Source: Carnobacterium_B sp040274945 (GTDB lineage Bacteria; Bacillota; Bacilli; Lactobacillales; Carnobacteriaceae). Taken from it: a DNA stretch of 64,000 nt. Both the position numbers and the translations under genes were made by a program. This document shows, piece after piece, positions 25,307-34,170 of the stretch (position 1 is its first letter; each line of letters starts with the position of its first letter). Below the pieces are notes generated by a model. It was given only the letters and a program-made list of their open reading frames with translations, was not told the DNA's origin and made no database searches. Location: contig NZ_JBEMAR010000011.1 of NCBI RefSeq assembly GCF_040274945.1, positions 1 to 64,000 on the forward strand, given 5' to 3'.

Positions 25307-26038
25307 ATGAACCAAACGGAAATTATTGCTCATCGTGGAAGTAAAGGAACGCATCCAGAGAATACATTAGAAGCAATCGAAGAAGCTGTTCGAGTGGGAA
25401 GCGATGGCATTGAAATAGATGTGCATTTAAGTTTAGATAAAGAAATAATCGTTATCCATGATGAAACGGTTAATCGGACAACAGATGGAAAAGGCAGAGT
25501 TCAAGATCTAACGTTAATGGAACTAAAAAAAATGAATGCAGGCAGTTGGTTTTCTCCTGAATATATTAATTGTCGTATCCCGACCTTAAAAGAAGTTTTT
25601 TATTTCCTTGCAGATATTGACTACAAAGGATTGATCAATATCGAGCTGAAAACAGATTGTTATGCATATCCGGGTATTGAAGAAAAAGTACTAGCTTTTG
25701 CAGCTGAAAATAATTGGCCTTTTACTGTAGAATATTCTAGTTTCAATTATCAAACATTGATTCGACTAAAAGAAGTGGATTCTTCTTGTAAAATCGCTCT
25801 ATTATTTAAGAATAATGGCGAAGATGTCGTTTTTTTAGATTTAGATATCCCAGTCAGGATGTGGCATCCTAAATTGAGTTGGTTCAAAAACAAAAGTCTT
25901 TTTAAAGCGCCAGAGATTCCGGTACGTGTCTGGACTGTCAATAAGAGCGAAGATATTCAATTTTGTTTAAGCAAACAAGTAGCAGGTATCATTACTGATT
26001 ACCCTCAAAAGGCTCTTGAAATCAGAAATAAATGGTAG
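25307..26038 (+). CDS. Glycerophosphodiester phosphodiesterase
   Basis: Hydrolyses glycerophosphodiesters from phospholipid or teichoic acid turnover to glycerol 3-phosphate and an alcohol. The 243 residues form a GDPD TIM barrel with the HRG...PENT motif (AHRGSKGTHPENTLEA), metal ligands EID and HDETVNRTTDG, and a C-terminal VWTVN...GIITDYP. No signal peptide, so cytoplasmic (UgpQ/YqiK-like). ATG 25307 follows ATGGAGGG; the in-frame ATG at 25289 is part of the ribosome site. It is 16 bases upstream of miaA. Confidence 0.92.
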   Translation: MNQTEIIAHRGSKGTHPENTLEAIEEAVRVGSDGIEIDVHLSLDKEIIVIHDETVNRTTDGKGRVQDLTLMELKKMNAGSWFSPEYINCRIPTLKEVFYFLADIDYKGLINIELKTDCYAYPGIEEKVLAFAAENNWPFTVEYSSFNYQTLIRLKEVDSSCKIALLFKNNGEDVVFLDLDIPVRMWHPKLSWFKNKSLFKAPEIPVRVWTVNKSEDIQFCLSKQVAGIITDYPQKALEIRNKW

Positions 26039-26054
26039 TATGAAGGAGAATAGC

Positions 26055-26993
26055 GTGAAAAAGAAAAAAATTATTATCATTGTAGGACCCACGGCTGTTG
26101 GGAAAACAAGCTTAAGTCTCTCGTTAGCTAAAGCTGTCAATGGTGAAATCATTAGCGGTGATTCTATGCAGATTTACCGCAATTTAACCATTGGAACAGC
26201 TAAAGTCTCCATAGAAGAACAGCAAGAAATCCCACATTACTTAATTGACGAAGTAGATGTCGCAACGAGTTATGCAGTATCCGACTTTCAAAAGCGAGCG
26301 CGGGTTTTGATTGAGGAAATCTCTGCTAGAGGAAAAGTACCAATTATTGTGGGTGGTACGGGTTTGTATATTGAATCGTTGCTATATGATGTAACCCTTG
26401 GCGGCAGTGGCGAGAATGATCCAGCTTTTCGTGAAGCGCAAGAAGCATTAGCTATAGAAAAAGGCAATCGCTATTTATGGGAACAGTTAATTAAAGTGGA
26501 CCCTATTGCTGCTGAAAATATCCATTTTAATAATCGTCGGCGTATTATTCGTGCTCTTGAAGTGCATCATGTAACTGGCCAACCTTTTTCTAGTTATCAA
26601 AGTGAGCGCAAAGAGAAAGAACTACTTTATGATGCTAAAATTATTGGGTTAACGACTGATCGAGAAGGATTGTATAAGCGAATCAATCTTCGTGTAGATC
26701 ATATGTTTGAAGAAGGATTGATTCGAGAAGCCGAGTGGCTATATCAACAACAATTACCAGATGCCCAAGCTTCAAGAGGGATTGGGTACAAAGAATTGGT
26801 TCCTTATTTTGAAAAAAGAGCTACTTTACAAGAAGCGAAAGAAGCGATCCAACAGAACTCAAGAAGATACGCTAAACGTCAGCTTACATGGTTTAAAAAT
26901 CGATTAGATAACGTAGAATGGTTTGACTTATTGGCTTCTCCTGAAGAAGAGGAAAGAATCAAAAACGAAGTGAAAAGTTTTTTAAAAGAATAA
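26055..26993 (+). CDS. miaA: tRNA dimethylallyltransferase
   Basis: Adds a dimethylallyl group to N6 of A37 in tRNAs reading UNN codons. The 312 residues have the P-loop GPTAVGKTSLS, GDSMQIYRNLTIGTAK, the DPIAAENIHFNNRRRIIRALE motif, and the C-terminal KRQLTWFKN. GTG 26055 is chosen, with AAGGAG six bases upstream; longer in-frame starts overlap the previous gene. miaA is followed by hflX after a short gap (43 bases), as in many firmicutes. Confidence 0.96.
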   Translation: MKKKKIIIIVGPTAVGKTSLSLSLAKAVNGEIISGDSMQIYRNLTIGTAKVSIEEQQEIPHYLIDEVDVATSYAVSDFQKRARVLIEEISARGKVPIIVGGTGLYIESLLYDVTLGGSGENDPAFREAQEALAIEKGNRYLWEQLIKVDPIAAENIHFNNRRRIIRALEVHHVTGQPFSSYQSERKEKELLYDAKIIGLTTDREGLYKRINLRVDHMFEEGLIREAEWLYQQQLPDAQASRGIGYKELVPYFEKRATLQEAKEAIQQNSRRYAKRQLTWFKNRLDNVEWFDLLASPEEEERIKNEVKSFLKE

Positions 26994-27036
26994 GTTTAGT
27001 CCTATCATTAAAATACTAGAATAGAAGGTGAACGGA

Positions 27037-28299
27037 ATGGAAACAAAAGAAACGGCTGAAACAGTGGAGCGCGTTATACTTGTAGGGGTACAAACAAGAG
27101 AAAATGATCAAGATTTCCGTTATTCGTTGACAGAATTAGCACAACTGACAGAAACAGCACTTGGAGAAGTAGTAGGAGAACTTACCCAAAAAAGAGATCG
27201 AGTCGATTCACGTACCTTTTTAGGCAAAGGGAAAATGGAAGAGTTGATTTCTTTAGTGGATGAACTAGAAGCAGATACGGTTATCTTTAATCAAGGTCTA
27301 ACACCTGGACAAACAAGAAACATTCAAAAACTTCTTTTGGATGATGTGAAAGTGATTGACCGTATTCAACTGATTTTAGATATTTTTGCCATGCGGGCTA
27401 AAAGTAAAGAAGGTAAATTACAAGTTGAGTTAGCACAATTGCAATACTTATTGCCACGATTAGCCGGTCAAGGAATCAACTTGTCACGCTTAGGTGGAGG
27501 AATTGGAACACGAGGTCCAGGAGAAACAAAATTAGAAACAGATCGTCGTCATATTCGTGATCAAATTACTGATATCAAACGAGATCTTGCTGAAACAGAG
27601 AAACACCGTAGCCGTACGCGTGAACAACGTAAGGAGAGCGGAACCTTTCAAATTGGTTTAATGGGATATACAAATGCTGGAAAATCTACCTTGTTAAACA
27701 AATTGACTCAAGCAGATACGTACGAAGAAAATCAATTGTTTGCGACCTTAGATCCGTTAACTCGTCAATTATTGTTGCCAAGTGGAATGACGGTTACGTT
27801 AACGGATACCGTTGGTTTTATTCAAGATTTGCCAACCCAATTAATTGAATCCTTTAAATCAACTTTAGAAGAAACGAAGGGTGTTGACCTATTGCTGCAT
27901 GTTGTAGATGCTTCTGCTGAAAATATGGCAGGACATGAACAGACAGTAGTTCAACTGTTGAAAGAATTAGGTATGGAGTCTATTCCAATGATTACTGTGT
28001 ACAATAAAAAAGATCTCGTTGGGGATGCTTTCTACCCATCGCTTTTCCCTAATGTCTTTATCTCAGCGAATGATCCTGAAGATATCGATCAATTGCTGTC
28101 TGAGATCATGAACAAAATGAAAGAATTGATGGTCCCTTATCGGATTGAAGTTGAAGTTAGTCGTGGAGAGCAGCTGGTTCGATTAAAAAGAGAAACACTT
28201 GTTGGTTCCGAAGAATACGATGAAGAAAAAAATGTTTATGTAGTAAAAGGTTTTGCGAAAGCAGAGTCGAAATGGAATGGAGAGAATCAAACGTCATGA
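27037..28299 (+). CDS. hflX: GTPase HflX
   Basis: Ribosome-associated GTPase that can split stalled or stress-inactivated ribosomes. The 420 residues have the N-terminal HflX domain with KGKMEELISLV, the GPGETKLETDRRHIRDQI linker, and G-domain motifs GYTNAGKST (G1), DTVGFI (G3) and NKKD (G4). ATG 27037 is chosen; the GTG at 27028 lies in the AAGGTG ribosome site. Its stop overlaps the next gene's start (ATGA), giving translational coupling, as in Bacillus ynbA-ynbB. Confidence 0.96.
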   Translation: METKETAETVERVILVGVQTRENDQDFRYSLTELAQLTETALGEVVGELTQKRDRVDSRTFLGKGKMEELISLVDELEADTVIFNQGLTPGQTRNIQKLLLDDVKVIDRIQLILDIFAMRAKSKEGKLQVELAQLQYLLPRLAGQGINLSRLGGGIGTRGPGETKLETDRRHIRDQITDIKRDLAETEKHRSRTREQRKESGTFQIGLMGYTNAGKSTLLNKLTQADTYEENQLFATLDPLTRQLLLPSGMTVTLTDTVGFIQDLPTQLIESFKSTLEETKGVDLLLHVVDASAENMAGHEQTVVQLLKELGMESIPMITVYNKKDLVGDAFYPSLFPNVFISANDPEDIDQLLSEIMNKMKELMVPYRIEVEVSRGEQLVRLKRETLVGSEEYDEEKNVYVVKGFAKAESKWNGENQTS

Positions 28300-29552
28300 G
28301 TTGGAACAAACGCTATGCACCCGAATTAATTAAAAAAATTAAAGCCGTAGAAGAAAAAATCAAGCCTATCCATGATCAGATTCATGAAATAGCATTGTTC
28401 AATCAAAATAAAGTTTTGCAAAGTTTTAGAAATAAAAAAATTACGGAACAACATTTTACCCCTTCCACAGGATATGGGTATGATGATTTTGGAAGAGACG
28501 CTTTAGAAGAAGTTTACGCTGAAGTCTTTGGAGCTGAAGCGGGTTTAGTTCGACCACAGATCATTTCTGGGACACATGCTATCTCGACGGCTTTATTTGG
28601 TGTGATGCGCCCAGGAGATGATTTATTGTATATCACTGGGACTCCTTACGATACATTGCTTGAAATCGTGGGTGTTACTGGAAATGGCATTGGATCATTT
28701 AAAGAATACCAAATGGGCTTTGATCAAGTAGCTTTATTGCCGGACGGAACAGTGGATTTTGAAACAGTAAAAGAAAAAATAAATACGAAAACAAAAATGG
28801 TTGCTATCCAACGTTCTAGAGGGTATGCGAGCAGACCCTCGTTTACGATAAGCCAAATCGAAGAAATGATTCAATTTGTTAAAGGAATCAATCCAGAAAT
28901 CATTGTCTTTGTTGATAATTGTTATGGGGAATTCGCAGAAGAGCAAGAACCAATCGAAGTTGGAGCAGACTTAATGGCTGGATCATTGATCAAGAATCCA
29001 GGCGGAGGTTTAGCTAAAACAGGTGGGTACATTGTCGGAAAAACAGAACTGATTGATGCTTGTGGGTATCGATTGACTACTCCTGGTATCGGTAGAGAAG
29101 CTGGGGCTTCTTTATATAGCTTGCAAGAAATGTATCAAGGCTTTTTTATGGCTCCTCATACAGTAGGTGAAGCCATAAAAGGAGCTGTTTATACAGCTGC
29201 TCTTTTAGATGCTTGTGGTATTGAAAGTACGCCAAAATGGGATGATAAGCGGACAGATTTAATTCAAATGATTTCGCTGAATGACAAAGAAAAAATGGTT
29301 AAATTCGCGCAGACGATTCAAAAATATTCTCCTATCAATGCACATGTTTCTCCTATTGGGGCGTATATGCCTGGTTATGAAGATGATGTCATTATGGCAG
29401 CAGGAACCTTTATCCAAGGTTCAAGTATGGAATTAACAGCTGATGGCCCTATTCGTGCGCCATACACTTTATATGTCCAAGGTGGTTTGACCTATGAACA
29501 CGTTAAGTTAGCGGTCAGTTCTGCTGTAGAAGAATTGTTTTTTCAATCTTAA
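28296..29552 (+). CDS. ynbB: PLP-dependent YnbB-type protein (methionine gamma-lyase/aluminium-resistance family)
   Basis: Fold-type I PLP enzyme with 418 residues. TGYGYDDFGRDALEEVYAE is the family's N-terminal signature. ISGTHAIS and the PLP lysine in GSLIKNPGGGLAKTGGYI (near 230) are visible. The family is annotated as aluminium resistance or C-S lyase, but its actual substrate is unclear. ATG 28296 overlaps the hflX stop; earlier starts in this frame are inside hflX and are rejected. It lies directly upstream of glnR as in B. subtilis (ynbA-ynbB-glnR-glnA). Confidence 0.9.
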   Translation: MSWNKRYAPELIKKIKAVEEKIKPIHDQIHEIALFNQNKVLQSFRNKKITEQHFTPSTGYGYDDFGRDALEEVYAEVFGAEAGLVRPQIISGTHAISTALFGVMRPGDDLLYITGTPYDTLLEIVGVTGNGIGSFKEYQMGFDQVALLPDGTVDFETVKEKINTKTKMVAIQRSRGYASRPSFTISQIEEMIQFVKGINPEIIVFVDNCYGEFAEEQEPIEVGADLMAGSLIKNPGGGLAKTGGYIVGKTELIDACGYRLTTPGIGREAGASLYSLQEMYQGFFMAPHTVGEAIKGAVYTAALLDACGIESTPKWDDKRTDLIQMISLNDKEKMVKFAQTIQKYSPINAHVSPIGAYMPGYEDDVIMAAGTFIQGSSMELTADGPIRAPYTLYVQGGLTYEHVKLAVSSAVEELFFQS

Positions 29553-29594
29553 AATAATATAAGCGTTGACTAGTCTTAAAATTGAGTACGGTGA

Positions 29595-29633
29595 TGTAAG
29601 ATTTTTGACATTTTAAAAAGAGATTGTTATTGT
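29595..29633 (+). promoter_or_regulatory. glnR1 promoter with overlapping GlnR-box-like site
   Basis: TTGACA (29605-29610) and TATTGT (29628-29633) with a 17-base spacer. ATGTAA-N6-TGACAT (29594-29611) overlaps the -35. It has both GlnR half-sites but is one base shorter than the usual TGTNA-N7-TNACA. Confidence 0.6.
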
Positions 29634-29660
29634 AGTAATAGGCTAGATGGGAGGATCCTC

Positions 29661-30026
29661 ATGAACGAGAAAGAGCTAAGGCGTTCCATGTCTGTATTTC
29701 CAATTGGAACAGTCATGACATTGACGGACTTATCTGCGCGTCAAATTCGTTATTACGAAGAACAAGAATTGATTTCTCCTGAACGTAATGAGGGGAACAG
29801 AAGGATGTATTCTTTAAATGATATAGATGTTCTTCTAGAAATCAAAGACTACTTAGCAGATGGCATCAATATGGCAGGAATAAAACGTATTTATGAATTA
29901 AAAGAAAAAGAAGTTGAAAACGAAGAGCAATCTGTTTTAACGGATGAAGACGTTCGTCGAATTCTACAAGATGAATTTTTAGCTCTACGCGGAATGAATC
30001 CGAAAGGTCCTTCACGCTTCTTTTAA
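29661..30026 (+). CDS. glnR: MerR-family nitrogen regulator GlnR (copy 1)
   Basis: Represses glnRA and other nitrogen genes when glutamine is plentiful. In Bacillus, feedback-inhibited glutamine synthetase stabilises its DNA-bound form through the C-terminal tail. The 121 residues have the MerR winged helix (LTDLSARQIRYYEEQELI ... NRRMYSLNDIDVLLEIK) and the tail DEDVRRILQDEFLALRG. ATG after GGGAGGATCC. It forms a unit with glnA copy 1 (56-base gap). A second, closely related glnR lies at 31651; the two differ mainly in the linker after residue 88 and the last 15 residues. Confidence 0.93.
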   Translation: MNEKELRRSMSVFPIGTVMTLTDLSARQIRYYEEQELISPERNEGNRRMYSLNDIDVLLEIKDYLADGINMAGIKRIYELKEKEVENEEQSVLTDEDVRRILQDEFLALRGMNPKGPSRFF

Positions 30027-30082
30027 TTTTTCATAGTGAAAATATAAAAAAACTATTACAAAAGGGAGTAAAGATAACCAAA

Positions 30083-31417
30083 ATGAAGAATTTTACGCGC
30101 AAAGAAATAGAAATTAGTGCCAAGGAACAAAATGTTCGTTATTTAAGATTGATGTTTACAGATATTGACGGAACCATCAAGAATGTTGAGGTTCCCATTA
30201 GTCAATTGGAAAAAGTTATGGAAAATAAAATGATGTTTGATGGTTCTTCCATTGATGGATTCGTAAGAATTGAAGAAAGTGATATGATTTTACGCCCTGA
30301 TCTATCTACATGGTTGATTTTCCCATGGGAAGAAGTAAATGGAAAAGTTGCTCGTTTGATTTGTGATATTTATAATCCAGATGGTACGCCGTTCTCAGGA
30401 GACCCTAGAAATAATTTAAAACGTGTTCTGAAAGAAATGGAAGAACAAGGTTATACAGATTTTAATTTAGGGCCTGAACCGGAATTTTTCTTATTTAAAT
30501 TAGATGAGAATGGAAAACCAACAACTGAATTAAATGATAATGGCGGCTATTTCGATTTTGCACCAACAGATCTAGGTGAAAATTGTCGTCGAGACATTGT
30601 ATTGCAACTTGAAGAATTAGGGTTTGAAATTGAAGCTAGCCATCATGAAACGGCTCCAGGTCAACATGAGATCGATTGGAAATACGCGAGTGCAGTAGAA
30701 GCTTGTGACAATATCCAAACCTTTAAGTTGATTGTTAAAACTGTTGCTCGTAAACATGGGCTACATGCTACCTTTATGCCAAAACCTTTATTTGGAGTAA
30801 GTGGTTCTGGAATGCATTTTAATATGTCTTTGTTTAACAACGAAGGAAATGCTTTATGTGATGAATCGGATGAACTTGGTTTAAGTAAAACAGCTTATCA
30901 CTTCTTAGCAGGTATCTTGGATCATGCTTTAGGCTATACAGCGATTTGTAACCCTACTGTAAATTCTTATAAGCGATTGATTCCTGGATACGAAGCGCCT
31001 GTATACATTGCATGGAGTGCTCGCAATCGTTCACCTCTAGTGCGTATTCCAAGTTCAAGAGGGATCTCTACAAGAATAGAGTTACGAAGCGTAGATCCTA
31101 GTGCAAATCCTTATTTAGCAGTAGCAGTATTACTGCAATCGGGATTAGATGGTGTGAAGAAAGAAAGCAAAGTTCCTCAACCAATCGACCGTAATATCTA
31201 CCGTATGTCTTCAGAAGAAAGATATAAAAAAGGCATTAAAGATCTTCCGTCTACATTGCACAATGCTGTAAAATACTTGCAAGAGGATAAAGTCGTGCAA
31301 AATGCATTAGGAGATCACATTTATAAAAGTTTTGTCAGTGCCAAACATATAGAATGGGCTGCATACCGTGAACAAGTGTCTGAATGGGAAAAAGATAAGT
31401 ACCTAACATTGTATTGA
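30083..31417 (+). CDS. glnA: Glutamine synthetase type I (copy 1)
   Basis: ATP-dependent synthesis of glutamine from glutamate and ammonia, dodecameric. The 444 residues have the beta-grasp latch FDGSSIDGFVRIEESD, the metal and Glu sites EPEFFLFK and GQHEIDWKYA, the ATP loop HATFMPKPLFG.SGSGMH, and the NRSPLVRIP segment. It differs from copy 2 at usually invariant places: DIDGTIKNVEVP instead of DILGVIKNVEVP, and SSID for SSIE in the loop linked to feedback regulation in Bacillus. All catalytic residues seem present, so it is probably active. It ends at its own terminator before glnR copy 2. Confidence 0.95.
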   Translation: MKNFTRKEIEISAKEQNVRYLRLMFTDIDGTIKNVEVPISQLEKVMENKMMFDGSSIDGFVRIEESDMILRPDLSTWLIFPWEEVNGKVARLICDIYNPDGTPFSGDPRNNLKRVLKEMEEQGYTDFNLGPEPEFFLFKLDENGKPTTELNDNGGYFDFAPTDLGENCRRDIVLQLEELGFEIEASHHETAPGQHEIDWKYASAVEACDNIQTFKLIVKTVARKHGLHATFMPKPLFGVSGSGMHFNMSLFNNEGNALCDESDELGLSKTAYHFLAGILDHALGYTAICNPTVNSYKRLIPGYEAPVYIAWSARNRSPLVRIPSSRGISTRIELRSVDPSANPYLAVAVLLQSGLDGVKKESKVPQPIDRNIYRMSSEERYKKGIKDLPSTLHNAVKYLQEDKVVQNALGDHIYKSFVSAKHIEWAAYREQVSEWEKDKYLTLY

Positions 31418-31436
31418 CCTATTTAATAAAAATACG

Positions 31437-31476
31437 AAAAGAACCTGTGAATAAGCTATTCACAGGTTCTTTTTTT
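31437..31476 (+). terminator. Terminator of the first glnRA unit
   Basis: AAAAGAACCTGTGAAT / ATTCACAGGTTCTTTT with a tetraloop-like spacer and T7. Confidence 0.92.
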
Positions 31477-31560
31477 AGTTTTTTAGAATTGGTATAGTTC
31501 AATTGTTAAATTTTAATCGGAACGAATTATTTTTATTTAATTTTAATGTTCGGTATAACG

Positions 31561-31577
31561 TGTTAGGTTTTCTGACA
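31561..31577. promoter_or_regulatory. Canonical GlnR/TnrA box before glnR copy 2
   Basis: TGTTAGGTTTTCTGACA fits TGTNA-N7-TNACA exactly. It is centred about 30 bases upstream of the -35. Confidence 0.8.
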
Positions 31578-31594
31578 TTTGGTGCATTTTTTTG

Positions 31595-31623
31595 TTGACA
31601 TCGAAAAAAAAGACTGATATTCT
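31595..31623 (+). promoter_or_regulatory. glnR2 promoter
   Basis: TTGACA (31595-31600) and TATTCT (31618-31623) with a 17-base spacer. The TGACA could be the right half of a second, poor GlnR site. Confidence 0.65.
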
Positions 31624-31650
31624 ATAAAAGTAATCGAAAGGAGGTCTAGG

Positions 31651-32043
31651 ATGAGTGAGAAAGAACTACGGCGTTCACGATCGGTATTTCCGATTGGTAC
31701 AGTTATGAAGCTGACTGATTTATCTGCCCGACAGATACGTTATTACGAAGAGCAAGATTTGATTCATCCATTACGTAATGAAGGAAATCGTCGAATGTAT
31801 TCTTTGAATGACATTGATGTTCTTCTTGAAATTAAAGATTATTTATCTGATGGAATCAATATGGCAGGCATCAAGCGAATATATGAATTGCAACAAAACA
31901 AAGAAAAAGCCAGGGAGCAAGAAATAACTAAAGTGATGACAGATGATGATGTTCGTAAAATACTGCATGATGAGTTTTTAGCTGTAAGTGGTTTGGGTGT
32001 TAAGACAGCACATTCATTTCTAGATCAAAATCGAATAGGATAA
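31651..32043 (+). CDS. glnR: MerR-family nitrogen regulator GlnR (copy 2)
   Basis: A second GlnR with 130 residues, very close to copy 1 in the DNA-binding half (shared LTDLSARQIRYYEEQ, NEGNRRMYSLNDIDVLLEIKDYL). Its linker (QQNKEKAREQEITKV) is longer, and the tail (GLGVKTAHSFLDQNRIG) differs from that of copy 1. Since the tail is the sensor and autoinhibitory part in Bacillus GlnR, the two may respond differently to glutamine synthetase. ATG after AAAGGAGG. Its operator has canonical spacing, unlike that of copy 1. It is 43 bases upstream of glnA copy 2. Confidence 0.92.
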   Translation: MSEKELRRSRSVFPIGTVMKLTDLSARQIRYYEEQDLIHPLRNEGNRRMYSLNDIDVLLEIKDYLSDGINMAGIKRIYELQQNKEKAREQEITKVMTDDDVRKILHDEFLAVSGLGVKTAHSFLDQNRIG

Positions 32044-32086
32044 AATAAGATAGCGGAAACGCTAATCAAAAGGAGAGAAAAAGTGT

Positions 32087-33427
32087 ATGGCTAAGTTCAC
32101 GAGAAAAGAAGTAGAAGAAACATCAAAGAAAGAAAATGTCCGTTTCTTGAGACTGATGTTTACTGATATTTTGGGAGTTATTAAAAATGTTGAGGTACCC
32201 ATTAGTCAATTAAAAAAAGTATTGGACAATGAATTGATGTTTGATGGCTCTTCAATTGAAGGATTTGTACGAATCGAAGAGAGCGATATGTACTTAAGAC
32301 CCGATTTAGATACTTGGTTGATATTTCCATGGGAAACAACTGAAGGGGCTGGTAAAATCGCTCGATTGATCTGTGATGTCTACAATCCGGATGGCACTCC
32401 TTTTGCCGGAGACCCTCGTTCTAACTTAAAGCGTACACTAAAAGAAATGAAGGAATTAGGGTTCACAGATTTTAACTTAGGACCTGAACCTGAATTTTTC
32501 CTTTTTAAATTAGATGAAAAAGATGAACCGACTTTAGAGTTGAATGATGCTGGTGGCTATTTTGATTTAGCTCCAACAGACCTAGGTGAAAATTGCCGTC
32601 GCGATATCGTATTGCAATTAGAAGATTTAGGTTTTGAAATTGAAGCGAGTCATCACGAAGTTGCACCAGGACAACATGAAATCGATTGGAAATATGCTAG
32701 TGCAATAGAGGCGTGTGATAATATTCAAACCTTTAAATTGATTGTCAAAACAGTCGCTCGCAAACATGGATTACATGCTACTTTTATGCCTAAGCCACTA
32801 TATGGTGTTAACGGATCAGGAATGCACTTTAATCTGTCACTATTTACTAAAGATGGAAATGCATTTTATGATAAAGATGGAGACATGGAACTAAGCGAGA
32901 CAGCACGTCAATTCTTAGCTGGAATTTTAGATCATGCTAGAGCCTTTACAGCAATTGTGAATCCTACAGTGAATTCATATAAACGTCTTGTACCAGGCTA
33001 TGAAGCACCAGTCTATATCGCTTGGAGCGGTCGCAATCGTTCGCCACTAATTCGTGTGCCACAATCAAGAGGGATGTCTACACGTGTGGAATTGCGCAGT
33101 GTTGATCCTAGTGCAAACCCATATCTAGCTATGGCTGTTCTATTAAAAGCAGGATTAGACGGCATCAAAAAGGAAATGAAAGCACCAGAACCTATCAACC
33201 GTAATATCTATGCAATGAGTGAAAAAGATCGTCATGAAAATGGCATCCATGATCTTCCGGGAACATTGCAGGATGCATTAGGCTATTTGGCAAATGACAG
33301 CATTATAAAAGATGGATTAGGTGGACACATCTATGAAAACTTCATGAATGCGAAGAAAATTGAGTGGTCTGCATTCCGTGAGCAAGTCACTGAATGGGAA
33401 AGAGATCAGTACTTAAAAATGTATTAA
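32087..33427 (+). CDS. glnA: Glutamine synthetase type I (copy 2)
   Basis: Same reaction as copy 1. With 446 residues it is the more canonical of the two: DILGVIKNVEVP, FDGSSIEGFVRIEESDMYLRPD, EPEFFLFKLDEKDEP and the NRSPLIRVP segment match the Bacillus GS-I-alpha pattern, including the Glu in SSIEG linked to feedback inhibition and GlnR control. ATG after AGGAGAG. It is the second gene of the second glnRA unit and is followed by a palindromic hairpin. I expect this to be the ancestral housekeeping copy and copy 1 the diverged one, but only a tree can tell. Confidence 0.96.
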   Translation: MAKFTRKEVEETSKKENVRFLRLMFTDILGVIKNVEVPISQLKKVLDNELMFDGSSIEGFVRIEESDMYLRPDLDTWLIFPWETTEGAGKIARLICDVYNPDGTPFAGDPRSNLKRTLKEMKELGFTDFNLGPEPEFFLFKLDEKDEPTLELNDAGGYFDLAPTDLGENCRRDIVLQLEDLGFEIEASHHEVAPGQHEIDWKYASAIEACDNIQTFKLIVKTVARKHGLHATFMPKPLYGVNGSGMHFNLSLFTKDGNAFYDKDGDMELSETARQFLAGILDHARAFTAIVNPTVNSYKRLVPGYEAPVYIAWSGRNRSPLIRVPQSRGMSTRVELRSVDPSANPYLAMAVLLKAGLDGIKKEMKAPEPINRNIYAMSEKDRHENGIHDLPGTLQDALGYLANDSIIKDGLGGHIYENFMNAKKIEWSAFREQVTEWERDQYLKMY

Positions 33428-33433
33428 AATAGA

Positions 33434-33479
33434 ATAGGCAAAAGGAGCTAGGAAATTTTTCCTAGCTCCTTTTGCCTAT
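33434..33479. terminator. Hairpin after glnA copy 2
   Basis: ATAGGCAAAAGGAGCTAGGAAA and its complement meet almost without loop. A T4 tract lies inside the 3' arm rather than after it, so termination is likely but non-standard. It lies between convergent genes. Confidence 0.65.
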
Positions 33480-33507
33480 ATGGGTCTAAACGCTTTATGA
33501 CAGTACT

Positions 33508-33885
33508 CTAGAGGACAGCGACAGCCAAAGCTTGTTGAATGGTGGTAATGTGTTTATCATTTGTAAATTGTAATGTGATAGCTGGTTCGTTGGCGCTAGA
33601 AATAAAAATTTTTAATTCAGCATCTAAATCAAAGTGTCCGGTTGTTTCGACTAAAAATCGACTGATCGATTTATAAGGTAAGGAATGATAAGTTGTTTTT
33701 TTACCCGTAACTCCTTGTTTGTTAATAATGATTAGCCGTTTGTTTGTAAATATGATCAAATCACGGACTAGCTTAAAAGCTAAATCAATTTCTTCAGACT
33801 CTAAAATAATGCCATCTGATTTTTTTCTAGCTTCATTCTCACTGATATTTCCAGCATTTCCTAAAAGGCCACCAATTAATCCCAT
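33508..33885 (-). CDS. Bacterial PH-domain protein (bPH_1 type)
   Basis: A 125-residue protein with a short Gly-rich start and a pleckstrin-like fold. Strand pattern: DLIIFTNKRLIIINKQGVTGKKTTYHSLPYKSISRF, then FDLDAELKIFISSANEPAITLQF and a C-terminal helix (IQQALAVAVL). The NKRLIIID-type and PYKSISRF-type segments are characteristic of PF08000-like domains. Function unknown. The ATG lies after an AGGAGGG-type site (complement of ccctcct near 33893). Monocistronic. Confidence 0.82.
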   Translation of the reverse strand: MGLIGGLLGNAGNISENEARKKSDGIILESEEIDLAFKLVRDLIIFTNKRLIIINKQGVTGKKTTYHSLPYKSISRFLVETTGHFDLDAELKIFISSANEPAITLQFTNDKHITTIQQALAVAVL

Positions 33886-33997
33886 GAAAAACCCTCCTTG
33901 TCTTTTTCTATTGACTCATTGTAAACCGAGTTTTTTATAAATACAACTGATTAAAATAACGTTCTTTGTTAAAAATTAAATTAATTCGTAAAAAGTG

Positions 33998-34026
33998 TTG
34001 ACTTTTTATTCATTATTACCTATAAT
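33998..34026 (+). promoter_or_regulatory. tRNA-Arg promoter
   Basis: TTGACT (33998-34003) and TATAAT (34021-34026) with a 17-base spacer, about 20 bases before the tRNA. Confidence 0.85.
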
Positions 34027-34046
34027 TAATTTTGTTGCTAGTACAT

Positions 34047-34120
34047 GTCTCAGTAGCTCAGTTGGATAGAGCATCCGCCTTCTAAGCGGACGGTCGGGAG
34101 TTCGAATCTCTCCTGAGACA
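34047..34120 (+). tRNA. tRNA-Arg (anticodon UCU)
   Basis: A 74-base cloverleaf: acceptor GTCTCAG/CTGAGAC, D arm with GCTCAGTTGGATAGAGC, anticodon stem TCCGC/GCGGA around CTTCTAA (anticodon TCT), T arm GGGAG-TTCGAAT-CTCTC and discriminator A. CCA is not encoded. It reads AGA and AGG. An isolated gene with its own promoter and terminator. Confidence 0.95.
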
Positions 34121-34127
34121 TCAAATG

Positions 34128-34170
34128 AAAAGTTAGAAAAGTTGAATAGTCAGCTTTTCTAACTTTTTTT
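34128..34170 (+). terminator. tRNA-Arg terminator
   Basis: AAAAGTTAGAAAAG / CTTTTCTAACTTTT and a T-tract directly after the tRNA. Confidence 0.9.

Noticed and set aside
30083..31417. glnA copy 1 as a pseudogene
   Set aside because: The frame is full length and all catalytic segments are present. The differences are substitutions, not damage.
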